Shown here in pieces: positions 22,484 through 35,398 of a DNA stretch of 64,000 nt. Under the pieces are notes generated by a model. That model saw nothing but the letters and a program-made list of their open reading frames with translations. It made no database searches and had not been told where the DNA came from. The stretch is from assembly GCF_029227915.1 (NCBI RefSeq), contig NC_079879.1:10974001-11038000 (forward strand), written 5' to 3'. Origin of the DNA: Hydractinia symbiolongicarpus (Eukaryota; Cnidaria; Hydrozoa; Anthoathecata; Hydractiniidae). The position numbers and the translations under genes were made by a program. Numbering within the stretch: position 1 is the stretch's first letter; each line of letters starts with the position of its first letter.

Positions 22484-25400
22484 ATGTTTGGTGGAGGAAA
22501 TAATTTAGAAAGTATCCTTTTCATGTGAACTTCTGTAAAATTTTATTTGAACTTTCTTTTCTATCAGATGTTACAATCCTTGATTTGTCAACAAACCTAT
22601 AAATATTTTAAGCTTAACTATTTTTTTCAGAACAACTGTTTAATTTAAGGGTGAGTTTTTATTTTTCTTAATATGTTTTTTTATCTATGTTTGTTGATGG
22701 TGGCACAACTTTCTGTACTTCTTTCAATATGTATACACTGTTTCTTGAGACATTTACCTATTTTTGTGAGATACAAAAATAGAAAGAGGTTGTGGTGAAA
22801 AAAGGGTGATTTCAGCTAAAAATCAAAATCACTTAAGTTATAGTTATTTAACTTTGCTAGAGTTTAACCTGGTAAACATATACTAAGTTAGTCATGTAAT
22901 TATTCATTATTGATTACTGATTATTCATCTTAATTTTAACTTTTTTTTATATCCTTTTAGTTTGCTGCAAAAAATCTAGAAAGAAGTTCGAAAAAATGTG
23001 AAAAAGAAGAAAAGGCAGAAAAAGCAAAATTAAAAAAAGTATATTTTTTTATTCTGTTTGAAAAAAACTTCCTCCCAGCAATGTGACAAATAGTTTGGTT
23101 ATATATACCACCTATGTCACTGATGATTTCAACTGTGATGCTACTTATTATTATTTCTACAATGCTTCGCACTCAACATGATAATGGGATTGATACCTTA
23201 GACGGTTGTCTACTTATGCGATTACTGAATGGAAGCTTTAAATGCGCTAGGACCCCTTATTAGGACCTTCTTTGATAACAGTACCAATAGGAGCTGAAGA
23301 GGCTATCCTGGGTAAATAATTTAAAGAATTTTTCTTAGGCTATACAAAAAGGCAATTTAGAAGGTGCAAGAATATATGCTGAAAACTCCATCAGACAAAA
23401 AAACCAAGTAAGTGAACGATTTTATAGTAATTTCGTCTTTTCTTTAGGAGACCATTTTTTGATCTTCTTAACATGGTTGGTTTATGAATTTTTTTAGGCG
23501 TTACATTTTTTAAAACTTAGCTCTCGAGTTGATGCTGTGTCTCAAAGAGTTCAAACAGCAGTCACTATGAAACAGGTATGAAATGTTATTAAGAAAAAAA
23601 TGCACAGTAAAAACTTCATTTCTGAGTATGTACAGTAAAAAATTGTGTTTTTATTAGCAACCCAGTTGCTCTAAAAAGTCTAGATGTCAAATTGGGCTAA
23701 ATATTAGGAAATTGCTATAAAAACCTTCAGAGCTCACATCCGTAAAAGCTTAACAACTTTTCTTTTCTAGTTGGACTGTGACAAGATGTTTAATGTGTAA
23801 CTATAGTGTGCTTAGAATAATAGAATAGGTTTAAATTTTAATACTGTTCCATTAACCTGAAAGGTAAATCTTAAAAGATCCACAATCCAAGAAGTCAGGG
23901 AAGGGTTCACGATGTCAGCTGTATTTGCAAAAAAAATGTGCTGAGCAACCAAATAAGCAACTTGACGGCTAAAGTTACTTTTAACCCTTACTAAGCTAAG
24001 ATCTCCTCCCCCCTTAAAAAAATTGATTAACTTATAGTAATATTTTTTTAAAAAAATGCAAAATTCATTTTTGTGAGATTGATTCTGTCGAATAGCATGT
24101 CAGGATAACAAATATCTAAAAATCTTTATAGGAGTTATTTATCTTCGTAGTGTCCTGCCATGTTTGAGAAATCCTTTTTTTAATAGTTACTTTGAACCTT
24201 CTTTTAACTACCCTGAAAATTGATACTATATTTGACTTGTATTGATATGTAGAAACAAATGTAAATACTTTTTTGGAATTTTACTAGGTTACCGGTTCCA
24301 TGTCAAGTGTTGTAAAGTCAATGGATTCTGCTTTGAAATCAATGGACTTGGAAAAGGTAAACTGACTAGCTTAATGTTTGACTTTGTGAAGTTTATCCTA
24401 ACGATTATATAATTTACTATGCACCAATTCTCCGCATCACCTCCTCCAGTCTTCTTCCTTCCAAATACTCATACTGTGAGATAGCTTCTAACATATTGCT
24501 ACAGAGAGGACTTGGTGTATTTCTATATCTTAAAAAAGGATAAAAAAGGCAACAATAAATAATTCTTCTCCACGAATATAGTAAAAAACATTAACCCGAC
24601 CGGAAACCGGATTTTACGTATGTCAAATCTAAAGTGAAATTATCTTAATTAATCAAGGAACCATCTCCTTTATACATCTGCAAACGTAGCAACTTTTTAT
24701 CAACTTAGAAGCTTCTTGACATTGCTTTTTTGCCTATGATGTTCAGGTTTCGGCTATGATGGATAAATTCGAAAGACAATTCGAACAGTTGGATGTACAG
24801 ACACAAGTGATGGATGAAACAATGAGCGCATCGACCACGCTGACCGTACCTCAAGTAAGTCATAATATATTGTTTGTTATAAGTAGTGCGCATGCGTTAA
24901 TTTTAATGCTGCTTAATTGGACCACCTGTTATTCTATGCAAGTTCTTCTGATTTCTTGTCTGAACGAATTTGAGTGTATCCTCGCGATTGATTTCAGCAC
25001 TCTTACTTCAAGTAACAGTGCTGAAGTCAACAGCTCGTTTTGTATTTTTTGTATGTATGTATGACCCCTTTTGATGAAGCTATTAAAATAAAACGTTAAA
25101 TTTTTAGGGACAAGTTGATAATTTATTACACGAAGTGGCTGATGAGCATGGGTAGGTTGAACATATACTTATCAATGCAGTGTTCAAATTGTTCGAAAGT
25201 TATTTACAACAACTGCCTTTCTTATCTTGTGTCTTGTTTTGTGCTTAAAATGCTCAAACTTTCGTTTAGACTTGAATTGAATATGGAAATGCCACAAAGT
25301 GAAGGTGGTGCTATTGGTTCGGCTTCCGCCGCCACTAGCGCATCACAAGAACAGGTATTAAATTATAAATTTCTATCTTATCGTATTAATTCTACTAACA

Positions 25401-26134
25401 TTTGCCGTATTGATTTTTGTGCTGAAGAACTATAAGGATTATTGTGGGAAATGAACAAATCGCCTTATTGACAACTGAGGAAATCAAGGTACATGCGATT
25501 TATGGCAATCATAAAATACGACGTTCTAATAAAAAATTAAGACAAAATACGGACTGATTGTGTTGTGCAGAAAGTCTTCTTACGCCTCCTCAAAGCTCAA
25601 TCTCCTCAAATCTTTTACAAATTGAAAATCCTTCTCAATTTTCCACAAATGAAACAAAAGGTAGAGATGCCTCCTCAATACCTTTTGTAAAAATTTTATG
25701 ATGCACAATTCATGCATTTTCCAAATATTTTCTCACTGTATAGTGTTTTTCTCTGGATTTCAAATACGTCGCATTCGCATGTATGTCTATAAATTGACTT
25801 TGCACCTTTTTTTTTTCAAAGAAATATAGAAATTCTTATAAAACTTAAATTAACTTATTTTTTTCGCGGGAGGTAAGCTTTAAATTGGAGAGCATTCGAT
25901 CCAATTTAATTATTGTTTGGACAACTTCAGAATTCGATTTTGTGTTGCTTTAAACAAGAGTTATAACATGGTATATGTCTTAAATAACACAAAAAGTTAA
26001 TTTCCTGTGATAAGGTAATTTCGCGCTTAATAAAAATTTTGAACAACGTCTTCTCACTTGAAATTAAACTTCGGTGATATTTGATTTATTTTTAGGACGA
26101 ATTATCGGCACGATTAGCGAAGTTACGACAATGA
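22484..26134 (+). CDS. CHMP1B: ESCRT-III subunit CHMP1
   Basis: Exons 22484-22511, 22631-22650, 22961-23038, 23339-23407, 23498-23575, 24288-24356, 24747-24854, 25108-25151, 25270-25354 and 26096-26134 join in phase to 205 residues. The start MFGGGNNLE splices to KQLFNLRFAAKNLERSSKKC, then come AIQKGNLEGARIYAENSIRQ, RVDAVSQRVQTAVTMKQ and KFERQFEQLDVQTQ, a full-length match to the CHMP1 family (Snf7 fold). The C-terminal helix DELSARLAKLRQ is an MIM1 motif that binds MIT domains of VPS4 and spastin. The protein would polymerise on membranes in cytokinesis, endosomal sorting and nuclear-envelope sealing. The first two tiny exons are supported by phase and by the conserved LEKxLFNL line. CHMP1A is the alternative name; cnidarians may have one CHMP1. 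Confidence 0.95.
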
Positions 26135-27909
26135 TCTCGTAATTATCGGTCTTACATCAACAGCATTTGTCCATGTACATGTGTAACGGAAACACAAAAT
26201 ATTCCTTGAACTTCTTGGTTGTTCGCACCCATTAAAAAAAATTGTATAATGTATTTTTTAAAAATTGTTGGTATACTGTTAAGCAGTAATCTATTCTCTG
26301 CGTTTAGAAAGCACGCGGAAATTAAAAGTTTTATTTCTAATAATTTTTCATAATGTAAATAGTTTTACACGTGACTATGAAATGAATTATGTCAAATTCG
26401 TATCTTTTTTTACGTATTCCCGATTGTTGCGCACAATGATCATCCATGTGTGTTCTCGTAGTGTTTCATAGTTAGAGATTGGAAATTTTCCTGAATTGTT
26501 CGCGGCTTAAAGTTGACGTAAAAGAAGATTTAAGTGAATTAGCCTCATTTGTTCGAAATTAGATTTCTGGTTCGACTCCACGATTCTTAATTACTTCTCT
26601 GCAAAATCTGCTAAAATTTAGTCAAATTTCTTTGTTTTTTTTTAAGCTCTGCATACCAAATTTAAAATGTTTAGATTTTATTTCCTAATATTTTTTTTAT
26701 CCTCCTAACTGAGCCTGTAGGCCGTAAAATTGTGTATTTCGCAGACTGATAATTCACAACAGACCACACTGTAAGCTTCAAGAAATTTGTCTCTATTGCA
26801 CGATTCTATAGTTTTTTTGTGTAAGCACAACATTTCCACTTTTAAATTCTTGGAACTATTCATATTTTCATTTGCTTCACAAAGAACAAATTATTCAAGA
26901 TATTCATCTTAGTACCTTTGTTGATGTACGAGTTGTAGATAAATTGAAATTCCGGATTGATTTCTGTTCAAATTGTAGTACACACCTCATACTATAATTT
27001 TCCAACAGGTTGAATAAAATTGGGGAAACAGTTAAGACACTTGGTGAACCAGAGGGAACAGTATGTTCTTTCCACATCTTCCTGACAAACACAAAAAACA
27101 TAAAGAAATTTTATACACTATAACTTTTCAAGGCTTTATCCACTAATAGAATTATCCCACTTGTTCTAAAAAACAAGATTTTTTTTGGATTGTCCGATCA
27201 TAGGAGCTGTAAAGTCAGGATGAGGTTATATGATAACAACTAATGTCTGAGAATTATTTCTTGATAAAAAAGAAAAGAATAAATAATCACATGACACATT
27301 TAAATATGAGTTCTAATTTTCTAAAAACTTATAATTACAAACTAACAAATATTTTACAAATAATACGGTGATTTCCATTTCCATTATTCAGTTAGATGTA
27401 CAACATAATAGATCGTTGAATTATTTGCGCAGAAAACATTTTTTTGTAATAACATGATTACCACTTTTTTATTAAAAAAATTTAGAAGACTTTTGATGAG
27501 AATTTCCAGAATGAATGAGACTAAAGGCGTTTTTATATATTTTTCTAAAAAAAAAATTAAAATGAGATTTTAAAGTAATGAGTAAAGAACAAATTATTGC
27601 GTCACCCATATAAAATATAAAATACAATGAAATAATTTTAAAATTTAAATAAACCATCGCTTAAAATTTCAATTCCAAAAAAACAAACTAACACAAAACA
27701 GGACGACACAACTTGAAGAATTACTAGACGTGTCTATAGTAGTTGCTGTTTTTATGAATAATACCTAGAATTCACTGATGCATAGGATGGCAAAAATATG
27801 TCCAAAATGTCTACTTTTTAGTTTGTGATTTTACAACGCAAGTTTCCACACAAAAACAAAATTAAAGTTATCAATGAATACGGAGCTATCACCACTGCGT
27901 AGGAGCCAT
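26135..27909. other. Intergenic region between convergent CHMP1 and death-domain genes
   Basis: The two genes end toward each other, so this 1.8 kb holds both 3' flanks. No ORF or RNA gene was recognised. A short exon-like stretch at 27009-27061 has splice-like borders but no partner. Confidence 0.4.
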
Positions 27910-30900
27910 TCAGCGCTTCTTCTCAGATGCTTTTTTCAAAATAAACGCTTCTAACTTTTCTTTCGCAGCGTTGTTAGTAGTTTTACCAATAAGTTCTGCC
28001 AACTTCACTAAACGCAAATTCGGTTGTCGTTGTTGTAGTAAATCGAATAATACCGCTGAAGAATCATACGAAGCGTTTTTGTTAATCGCTGCACTGAACA
28101 ACCGAATCTTGTCCATCTCATATTCAAAGTAGTTGGCAACAGATTTCCAATCTCCGGTTCCGGTGTTTCCAATTTCACTTTGTGTTAAACCTAAAGCCAG
28201 TTCATTCTTTTCTCCGAAAGATATATTATATAACTTCTTGTCTCGACAACCAGTTAAAATAGATTCAAGACCTCCAGGCATATCATCTTCCTTCAAGGCA
28301 TTGATTAACTGTGCAACAGCAGTGTCAGCTTTTGTTGAGCAAAGATGTTGAAAAAACTCTAATGCTGGACACCCTCCACCAGCCATGTTTAATTTCAACA
28401 TTTTGATATCGTTGTCTGGAAATTTAAGTTCTCTGGCTAAACAAATACAGTATTTCTCGCCAGAAATTAACTCTTTATGATTTAAGAACTTGCCCAGGTC
28501 ACTGATAATCTTATAATTTAAATCTAAATAAAAAAAATTTACATCTGAATGGTCACACGCGAATATAAGACATGAGCACAAACAATGAAACAAAATTTTT
28601 ACACAATATGAAAACCCTTTTTACGGTTTATTTGGGGTAGTGGGGTAGGCCAGCATAATTTTTCTCAAACATAAATCAACTGAAATTTGTACATATTCAT
28701 CTGTTCTCAGGTTATATAGTTCGTCAAAAAAATAAATAAATTAATATTTAGAAAATGAAAAACAACATATTTTTAATAAATTTTGAAACAAGAGTTTTGC
28801 TGCAAGCGGGACCAAATGATATTTGTAGATAACTATCTAATCTAGCATTTTAGTCCGTTTCTGGAAAAATGTAACAATACTCCGAGAAACTTATTTTTGG
28901 GCCCAAATTTAGTTGCCTAACATGCCACCATTATAATATTTTTTTTGAAAATCCAAAATTTTTACTTTCTAGCATTTATTGATAAGTAACTTTGTGCCAA
29001 ATAGCAAAAAAAAATCTAATGAACGAATCTTGAAATACGCTGTGACGTTGATAAGGTTGCAAAAATCTTTTTTTATCTAATTTTTGGCCGTTTTAACCCG
29101 TTGCCAAGCAACCAGATTTGCCCCCATACAAGACTAAATAAAATTTGTAGATAATGATCAGTAGAAACATTTTAAACCATTTATATATTAAAAAGTGCTG
29201 ACATATGCATAAGTAATGCATATGGCAGCACTTTTTGTGACGTCGTTGAAATTCATTCAAAATAACACCTATCTGGTTTAAGGAAACCCAAGGTGTAAAA
29301 TGATGTTATATGTTATGACTTATCTTATAGAACTTAGAAAGTTGGTTAACAAGTCTTTCCAAATCTTTTTAAAAAGCTCTTTTCGTTCTCAAGATATTCG
29401 TATTTAAAGAATTTCAGATTTAATTATGCTGCACAAATTATGTCATATTTAAGGAATAGAAAATTTTGACATTTTCTGTCATTAGTAATTTTAGACCTGT
29501 TAAGGGACAAACTTTATCAATGCATAGATATTATAAAGGTGAATGGATTGAGATAAATTTTTTTGAGGGTTTGTTAAGGGTTTAAATTTTGAATAATGGC
29601 TAGTCCTGGATAAAAAAAATATGGTGCAAGTATGAGTTCAAAAGTTATTGCATTTCATTAATTAATTTCGTGTAACAACCAATATTTATGTTATAAGGGG
29701 ATTTTTATATGCAGGTGGGTTAGCTTTTAGCTTGTGGTTATATTTGAGAAAATCCACCCTTAGGCGAAATGTTCTGAACAATAAAAAATTAGCACAGCAG
29801 CTCGTATTTTAAAAATATAGAAACTCAGAATCATGGAAAGATGAAACTATGCAAATGGAAAAAAGTGTAGTTACAGCGTGCCAGGATTTCCAAACTGATG
29901 ATTAACTTTTTTGTAGGTGTCTCAAAAATATCCCATGTAGATTGACAAACAGTCCAAATGTAAAATTACGTCACCTTTCACTAAAACTTTGTTCTTGTCC
30001 ACTAAAGAAACTTCGTCATCTTGAACATCATCTTGGTTTTCCACGGGTCCACTATCAGTCGATTCAAGGTTGCTACTTCTGTCATTGTTATTTTGATTTT
30101 GGCTGTTGCTATCCAGGCGTTGATCGTTGCTACCTGTGTCTTCGCTGTCACTAACTTCACCTTCGTCGCCACTACTTTGGTCTATACTGCTATAACCACC
30201 ATCTGCATTGTTTATACTTTCTCCTTCTTCATGATTTGTTGTGTTCATATTAACCACTGCATTGCAAAGCTCATCTGTGAAATAAATGATTCTAAAATTA
30301 ATCTTAAGCTAAGGTTGAAACAAATTTTTAATTTCGCGAACAAAACTACTTTTAAAGAAAAAAAAATTTATTCAAATGCAGTGAAATTTCGCTAAAGTGG
30401 ACACTGATTAGAGCTGATAAGATGGACCGTGGTACTTGGAAATCAAATGAAATTTCTCACTATAAACGTTTCCTTTAAAAGTGACATTATAAAAACAAAA
30501 TAACACTTTCTGCTATATTACAACTGTTTTTATATGTTTTTCTGCCCATTCCACAACTTTTCAGCACCAACGAATATGCATTGTACTGGAATCTTAATAG
30601 CATAGTCTATTTTTTCGTTATAAATAATGCTCTATGGTCAAACGTATAGTCTCTTAACTTGCACTCCTCCTGCATGAACTATATTGTCGACAAAACCTTT
30701 ATAGAGCCTACAATTTTTTTTGCACTGGTGGTGTCTGCTTTAGAGGGATCCCATTGTACATTGATAAGAAAAATACAAGAGCATACCTTCACTAGCCCTA
30801 ACCATATACGCATGTGTTTGAGTTAGTTCTAGAAATACCAAAATAATAAGTTACGAGAAAAACTATTCGTAAACCATGCAAGTCCAAAATCTCTTGTTAA

Positions 30901-33900
30901 TAGGCAAACAACAATAAGAAAAACAACAAGAGCAGCAACAACAACAATGAAAACAACAACAACAACAACAACAATGAAAACAACAACAACAATAATGACA
31001 ACAACAACAACAACAACAATGAAAACAACAACAATAATGAGAAAAACAACAACAATGAAAACAACAACAATGACAACAACAACAACAATGAAAACAACAA
31101 CAACAATAATGGCAGCAACAACAACAGCAACGATTAAAAAAAGAATCAACTGAAATGCATAATCATTTTTACCTGTTTCAATTCTCTCAATCAAAGCTGT
31201 TTTTTCAAAATGCATTAGCAAGGATCGCAAGCTTTTCCATGACTTGATTTTGCTCTTAGAATGCCATTCATGCAATACATTCCATACTCTTTTAGCCACA
31301 TCATCATGTTTATTTATCCAAATCCTCTGTACATCATTAAAAGGAAGAAGGTAATGCGCAATTGGTCTAGCTTGATAACCTATTTCATTTGCGATTTTCT
31401 GAAAAACATCTCGTCGGAATGCTTCATCCGTCTGAAAGGTACAATCCACCCTTTCAAAATTATCTAAAGGTATGCCACAGGCCAGCAAGTTTTAAACTGC
31501 AATTAAAGGTGTTTTTAGTAGTGGTGTACATCTCTTACGGTTCCCAATCATTACAACTGAATTTTTCTAGGAGCGTTTAGCAGGATTTAACTTTATTTAG
31601 ATTTTTTGAATTAGCAGTGAAAACACATACAAAAATTTATGGAGGTGTGTGATATTGCACTCCTACCTAAAATCTTGTGAAATGGTCTGTTTAAATAGGA
31701 CAATTACTACCAACATACCAAGAATTCTGATATATTGCATATACTGAATTAAAATGGTGAAAATTAAGGAAAACAAAACTTAACCTGAATATTTAAATTA
31801 ATGATGTGGATATATGGTGTTTTTCATTTGAGAGGTTTTCCTATGGTAGTTTTGAGCAATGTCTTATAAGTTGTGACATCATCAACAAGTGGAATAAATA
31901 TTTTTGGAGAAACAGGTAATATTAAAAATACTAGTTGACAGGGCCCGTAGAAAAATCCACTCAGGCAGGGTAACAATGAAAAAGGAAACCATCACTTGAA
32001 TTTTGATGACGCCAGCAAAATCTCACAAACATAGAAAAACAATTATTTCAGAATTTTGCTTAGTCGTTGCCTTTACCATGTAGAGCTTGAAACACTGATC
32101 AAGAAAATGTATGAGGTCAAGTACTATTGACAAACGGTTGCAAAGATACTAGGGTCAAAAGGCTTTTTGATGACGTCATTAACACGTGCATTCTGAAACG
32201 GATTCCAGGACCCAGGCTTGGCAAACTTACCCAAATTGGTCCCAGGTGGCCCTTAGTTACCCATGTGGTTAAAATCATTGACGTCACCACCTCGTTTCCA
32301 AGTTATTAGGCCTCAAAGTTTTAAAGGCACTGTAATAGCTTCATCAATCTTAATATACTTTCCTTTGACGTCAACATTATTTTAACATCAAAGTTTAGTA
32401 CTTTACAGAACAAATTTATAGGTGATTTTTTTCTTACTCTTTGAAAGAAAAATGTTAAGAATATATATATATAGTCCACTTTGCAAAAGTGACAGACAGA
32501 CGAAACTGGCGTATTGTAATTATAGAGACTAGTCGATATAGCCTGTGGAGAAATCCACTGAGGCAGGATAAAAATGAGAAAGGAGCGCCATTTAAATTTT
32601 GATGACGTCAACAACCCATCTACAAAAAAAATTAGTACCTTGTTTTCATGTTTCCTCCATTGTGTAGGGCTTACACTGCTGATCAAGAAAATGTATATGA
32701 TTGTGTGGTGTTGATGAGGCGAGTAATGAAATATAAGGGTTTAAAATTTTGCTGACGTCAGCATTGGCCCGTCAAAACCCACAAATTTGTTTTAAGAAAT
32801 TTGTATACCTGTTGCCTTCATCGTATAGATCTTAAAACGCTGATCAAGAAAATGTATAGGATCATGTACTTTTGACAAACGGTTGCAGCGATATCAAGGT
32901 TTAAAGGTTTTTTGATGACGTCATCAACCCGTCCATTCTGGAACGGATTCGGGGACCCAGGTTTGGGAAACTTACCCAAATTGGTCCCAGGTAGTTCCTA
33001 GTTACCCACGCAGGAGATGACGTCAGTTATTTCCATCCGTTTCCAAGTTATTTAGCCTTAAATTTAAAAGTGCAATGCAATGGCTTCACTAATCTTAATA
33101 TACCTTCCTTTGACGTCAATATTGCTCTAATGTCAAAGCTTGCTAATTTACAGAACAAATTTATATGCGATGTTTTATAGACTTTATCAAAGAAATTTTA
33201 TCCACTTTGCAAAAGTCACACACAGAACTGGCGTATTATTATAGAGATTATTACTCAGTTTAGTTCATAGTTTTAAAACAATTGTTTGGAAATTGGAAAA
33301 TGTTTTAAAAAAATTAATTTGATCGTATTTTCCATCTCATACCTTCTGATTTGAAATCTCAACTGTGAGAATATGTGTACAATGACAATAACTTACAACA
33401 TAAATTTTTTGAAATATTTCTGCAACAGGTCAAATATTACGTTAAAAATCTCTTACAAGCAAGCAATTAGTGTAAATGACTAATAAGTTTTCTTAAAACT
33501 ACATTTAATCTTGTTATGGAGATGGAGATGTTACCATTTTATTCTTTTTTAACTTGACAAGTAAAAAATATACAAAAAGAAAAAAAAAACAATGCAAAAA
33601 AAATAACATCTTTGCAACTATTCTTAAAAGTAATGGCTAAAAACTCGGCATTTTTTTATTGAAAAGAAAACTCTTGCTTGACCTCCACCATCTCACCATG
33701 TGTTATGCACCTGAAAGTATATTACCTGTCGTTAAAAATGTTTTCTCAAATGGCGAAAAGTCAACATCAGAATGCTCCAGCATAAAACCTGAACAGTCGG
33801 ATTTTTTCAAAGCATTGTTAACACATTCTAAAAGGTCTTCACCAGCAGGGAGTTGGTAGAAATAAAAATATCCAACAGCAACAAGAACAGGATTGTCATT

Positions 33901-35398
33901 ATTTGTCATTTCAAATATTTTTCTTCCGACTTCTCCACTTATCAAATTGTCAATAAAGTACATTGCTTCATGCTGATGACTGATAAACTGCTCTTCCAAT
34001 CTATGTGCAATATTAACTAAAAAAAAAAATTTTAGTGGCAGAATTTCATTATATATAACTACATTTCTTAAAGAAAACCTAATGAAATTCATTATATTTT
34101 TTACAATTAAAACATATACATATTACGAAAGAAACATGACATAAAAAAATTAAAAATTTAATTTTTTTAGTTTTTGGTGTCCAAATTTTGTCTCCCCAAA
34201 TCATTAATTGCACTAACAGTCGCCGCCATAATCGAAAAAAGTTTCGTTCGTACATAATTTGTTGATTTGTGACATCGTACGGAACATATATAGCTCAACA
34301 GGATTTGTAGGACGATAAATGAAGATTCAAAATAGTGTAAAAAATAAGCCCGGGGCATCTGTCGCAGCATCTTGCGGTATTCCAGACTCTGCCATTAAGA
34401 TCTTAGGCAAGTGGTCTAGTGACTGCTATCACAGATCTATCCATCTTTCAAATAAAGTATTAGCACAGTGGTGTTCCAAAATGGCCAACCTCAATGATGT
34501 GCCCAGGTTGTGGGACATTCGGTTGACATAAATTTAAAGAGTGATTTGTGTTACTTAATATCAGACAATCACAGGAGACACAGTTTCCTCATTGCATTCC
34601 CACGCTTTGCTCATTCAGAATGTGTTTTTGTATTCCCACGGAATTACGTTAAGTACAAGTTAGTAATTTACCAAACAGAAAGGCCTCGTTGACACTGTCA
34701 TGACAGCAACCGCAGTTCTACTTTGACCTTTTAAATATCTGGAGAACCAAAGCTCACAAATACAAAAAATTTTACACAGTTTATATTCACACTATTATGA
34801 ACATTTTAAGCACATATCAATCTTTTGTTCTCCTTTAATCAAGAAATTGACGTTTGTGTTATGTTATAACAAGATACAATTCTATAGTTGTTGAAAAGCA
34901 AATCTTTAAGTGGTAATATTATTATTTAAAAAAAGTGTTCTTCAATGCAAACTAGTTCTGTATTGTGCACATTTTTCAATAGCAAAAAATTTCCACAAAA
35001 TAATTAATTAGGTCTTTCAATCACATAAAGATGTATAGCTATATATTAGAGGTTTTTTTCACAAAAATCAAGTGGCAGCTTGAGTAATTGTTTTATAAAA
35101 TTACAGATATTGATATATAAAAATATGAACCATTGGATTTTAAAAGTAGAACATCTTGTAAAAAATTTGAATTAGATCCAGAACAAGTATATACTATTTT
35201 CGTATTAAATAAAGGAAGGCGCGAAAGATGGTATATAACTAATACTAACACAGAAGGATTCCAGAAAAAGAGAAACTATAACATCCCAGAAAGCCAAATT
35301 CGTCCGTCTTCCCAGGGAAAAATTTGACCTTTAATGTAAGCTGCATATACAAAAAATTTATATAGAAACTTACCTTTTCGAACATGATCCATGTCCAT
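27910..35398 (-). CDS. Protein with three death-fold domains and acidic linker
   Basis: Exons 35374-35398 (from ATG), 33726-34016, 31173-31463, 29975-30274 and 27910-28523 join in phase 1 throughout, giving 506 residues. The reading frame is open further upstream in the first exon to the acceptor at 35425. Layout: a helical N-terminal region (about 9-105) I cannot name; death domain 1 (about 125-200, FQKIANEIG to KSWKSLRSLLMHFEKTALIE); an acidic Ser/Asn/Asp-rich linker (203-302); death domain 2 (about 312-393, LARELKFPDNDIKMLKLN, ALEFFQHL); death domain 3 (about 415-495, GTGDWKSVANYFEYEMDKI, AVLFDLLQQRQP, LAELIG). There is no enzyme domain, signal peptide or membrane helix, so it is probably a cytoplasmic scaffold in apoptosis or innate immune signalling. 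The partner pathway is unknown. Confidence 0.8.
28630..29600. repeat. Dispersed repeat, related to 54030-54650 and 37730-38160
   Basis: The block begins near TTTGGGGTAG and CTCAAACATAAATCAACTG, which recur at about 54050-54085, followed by shared runs such as GAAATTTGT. A second part at 29280-29420 shares the order 'slow-down' lines with 55160-55230 and 37750-37870. It lies in the large intron between the last two exons of the death-domain gene. It is likely a non-autonomous transposon of unknown class. Confidence 0.5.
29190..29236. repeat. 21-bp inverted repeat with one mismatch
   Basis: The arms 29190-29210 (AAAAAGTGCTGACATATGCAT) and 29216-29236 pair with a single mismatch around a five-base loop. 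It lies within the dispersed repeat in the intron of the death-domain gene. Confidence 0.75.
30903..31136 (+). repeat. Degenerate CAA microsatellite
   Basis: A 230-base run of CAA units punctuated by AATGAAAA and AATAATG variants, in the intron next to the death-domain exon at 31173-31463. On the other strand it reads as long Val or Leu runs, which are not coding. Confidence 0.95.
31930..33249. repeat. Tandem pair of a 600-720-bp repeat with internal subrepeats
   Basis: Copy 1 (31930 to about 32527) and copy 2 (32528 to about 33249) both open with ACTAGT and a short run like GTGGAGAAATCCACT, and close with TCCACTTTGCAAAAGT, then GGCGTATT and ATTATAGAGA. Both contain GACAAACGGTTGCA and TTACCCAAATTGGTCCCAGG. 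Inside, a unit ending CTGATCAAGAAAATGTAT occurs once in copy 1 and twice in copy 2, so copy 2 is longer. They lie in an intron of the death-domain gene and resemble the shorter elements at 48303 and 53335 in their opening and closing bases. Confidence 0.75.
34328..34530 (+). pseudogene. Tyrosine recombinase C-terminal fragment (Crypton/DIRS type)
   Basis: The frame SVAASCGIPDSAIKILGKWS, then SDCYHRSI, matches the C-terminal core of eukaryotic tyrosine recombinases (family line GIPDSxIKxLGRWSSDAYxxYIR). The usual final Tyr position reads Ser here and the upstream Arg/His boxes are missing, so it is a dead fragment. It lies in an intron of the death-domain gene on the opposite strand. Confidence 0.6.

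Noticed and set aside
27009-27061. Exon-like segment with AG/GT borders on the plus strand
   Set aside because: It has no partner exon or recognised protein, and CHMP1 already ends with its MIM1 tail and stop.
30829-31172. Long Val- and Leu-rich frames on the minus strand and a Thr-rich frame on the plus strand
   Set aside because: They are translations of the CAA microsatellite in an intron. The death-domain exon ends at a GT donor at 31172.
34167-34370. 67-residue minus-strand frame as the first exon of the death-domain gene
   Set aside because: It has no usable donor in the needed phase, and exon 35374-35425 joins the next exon in phase instead.
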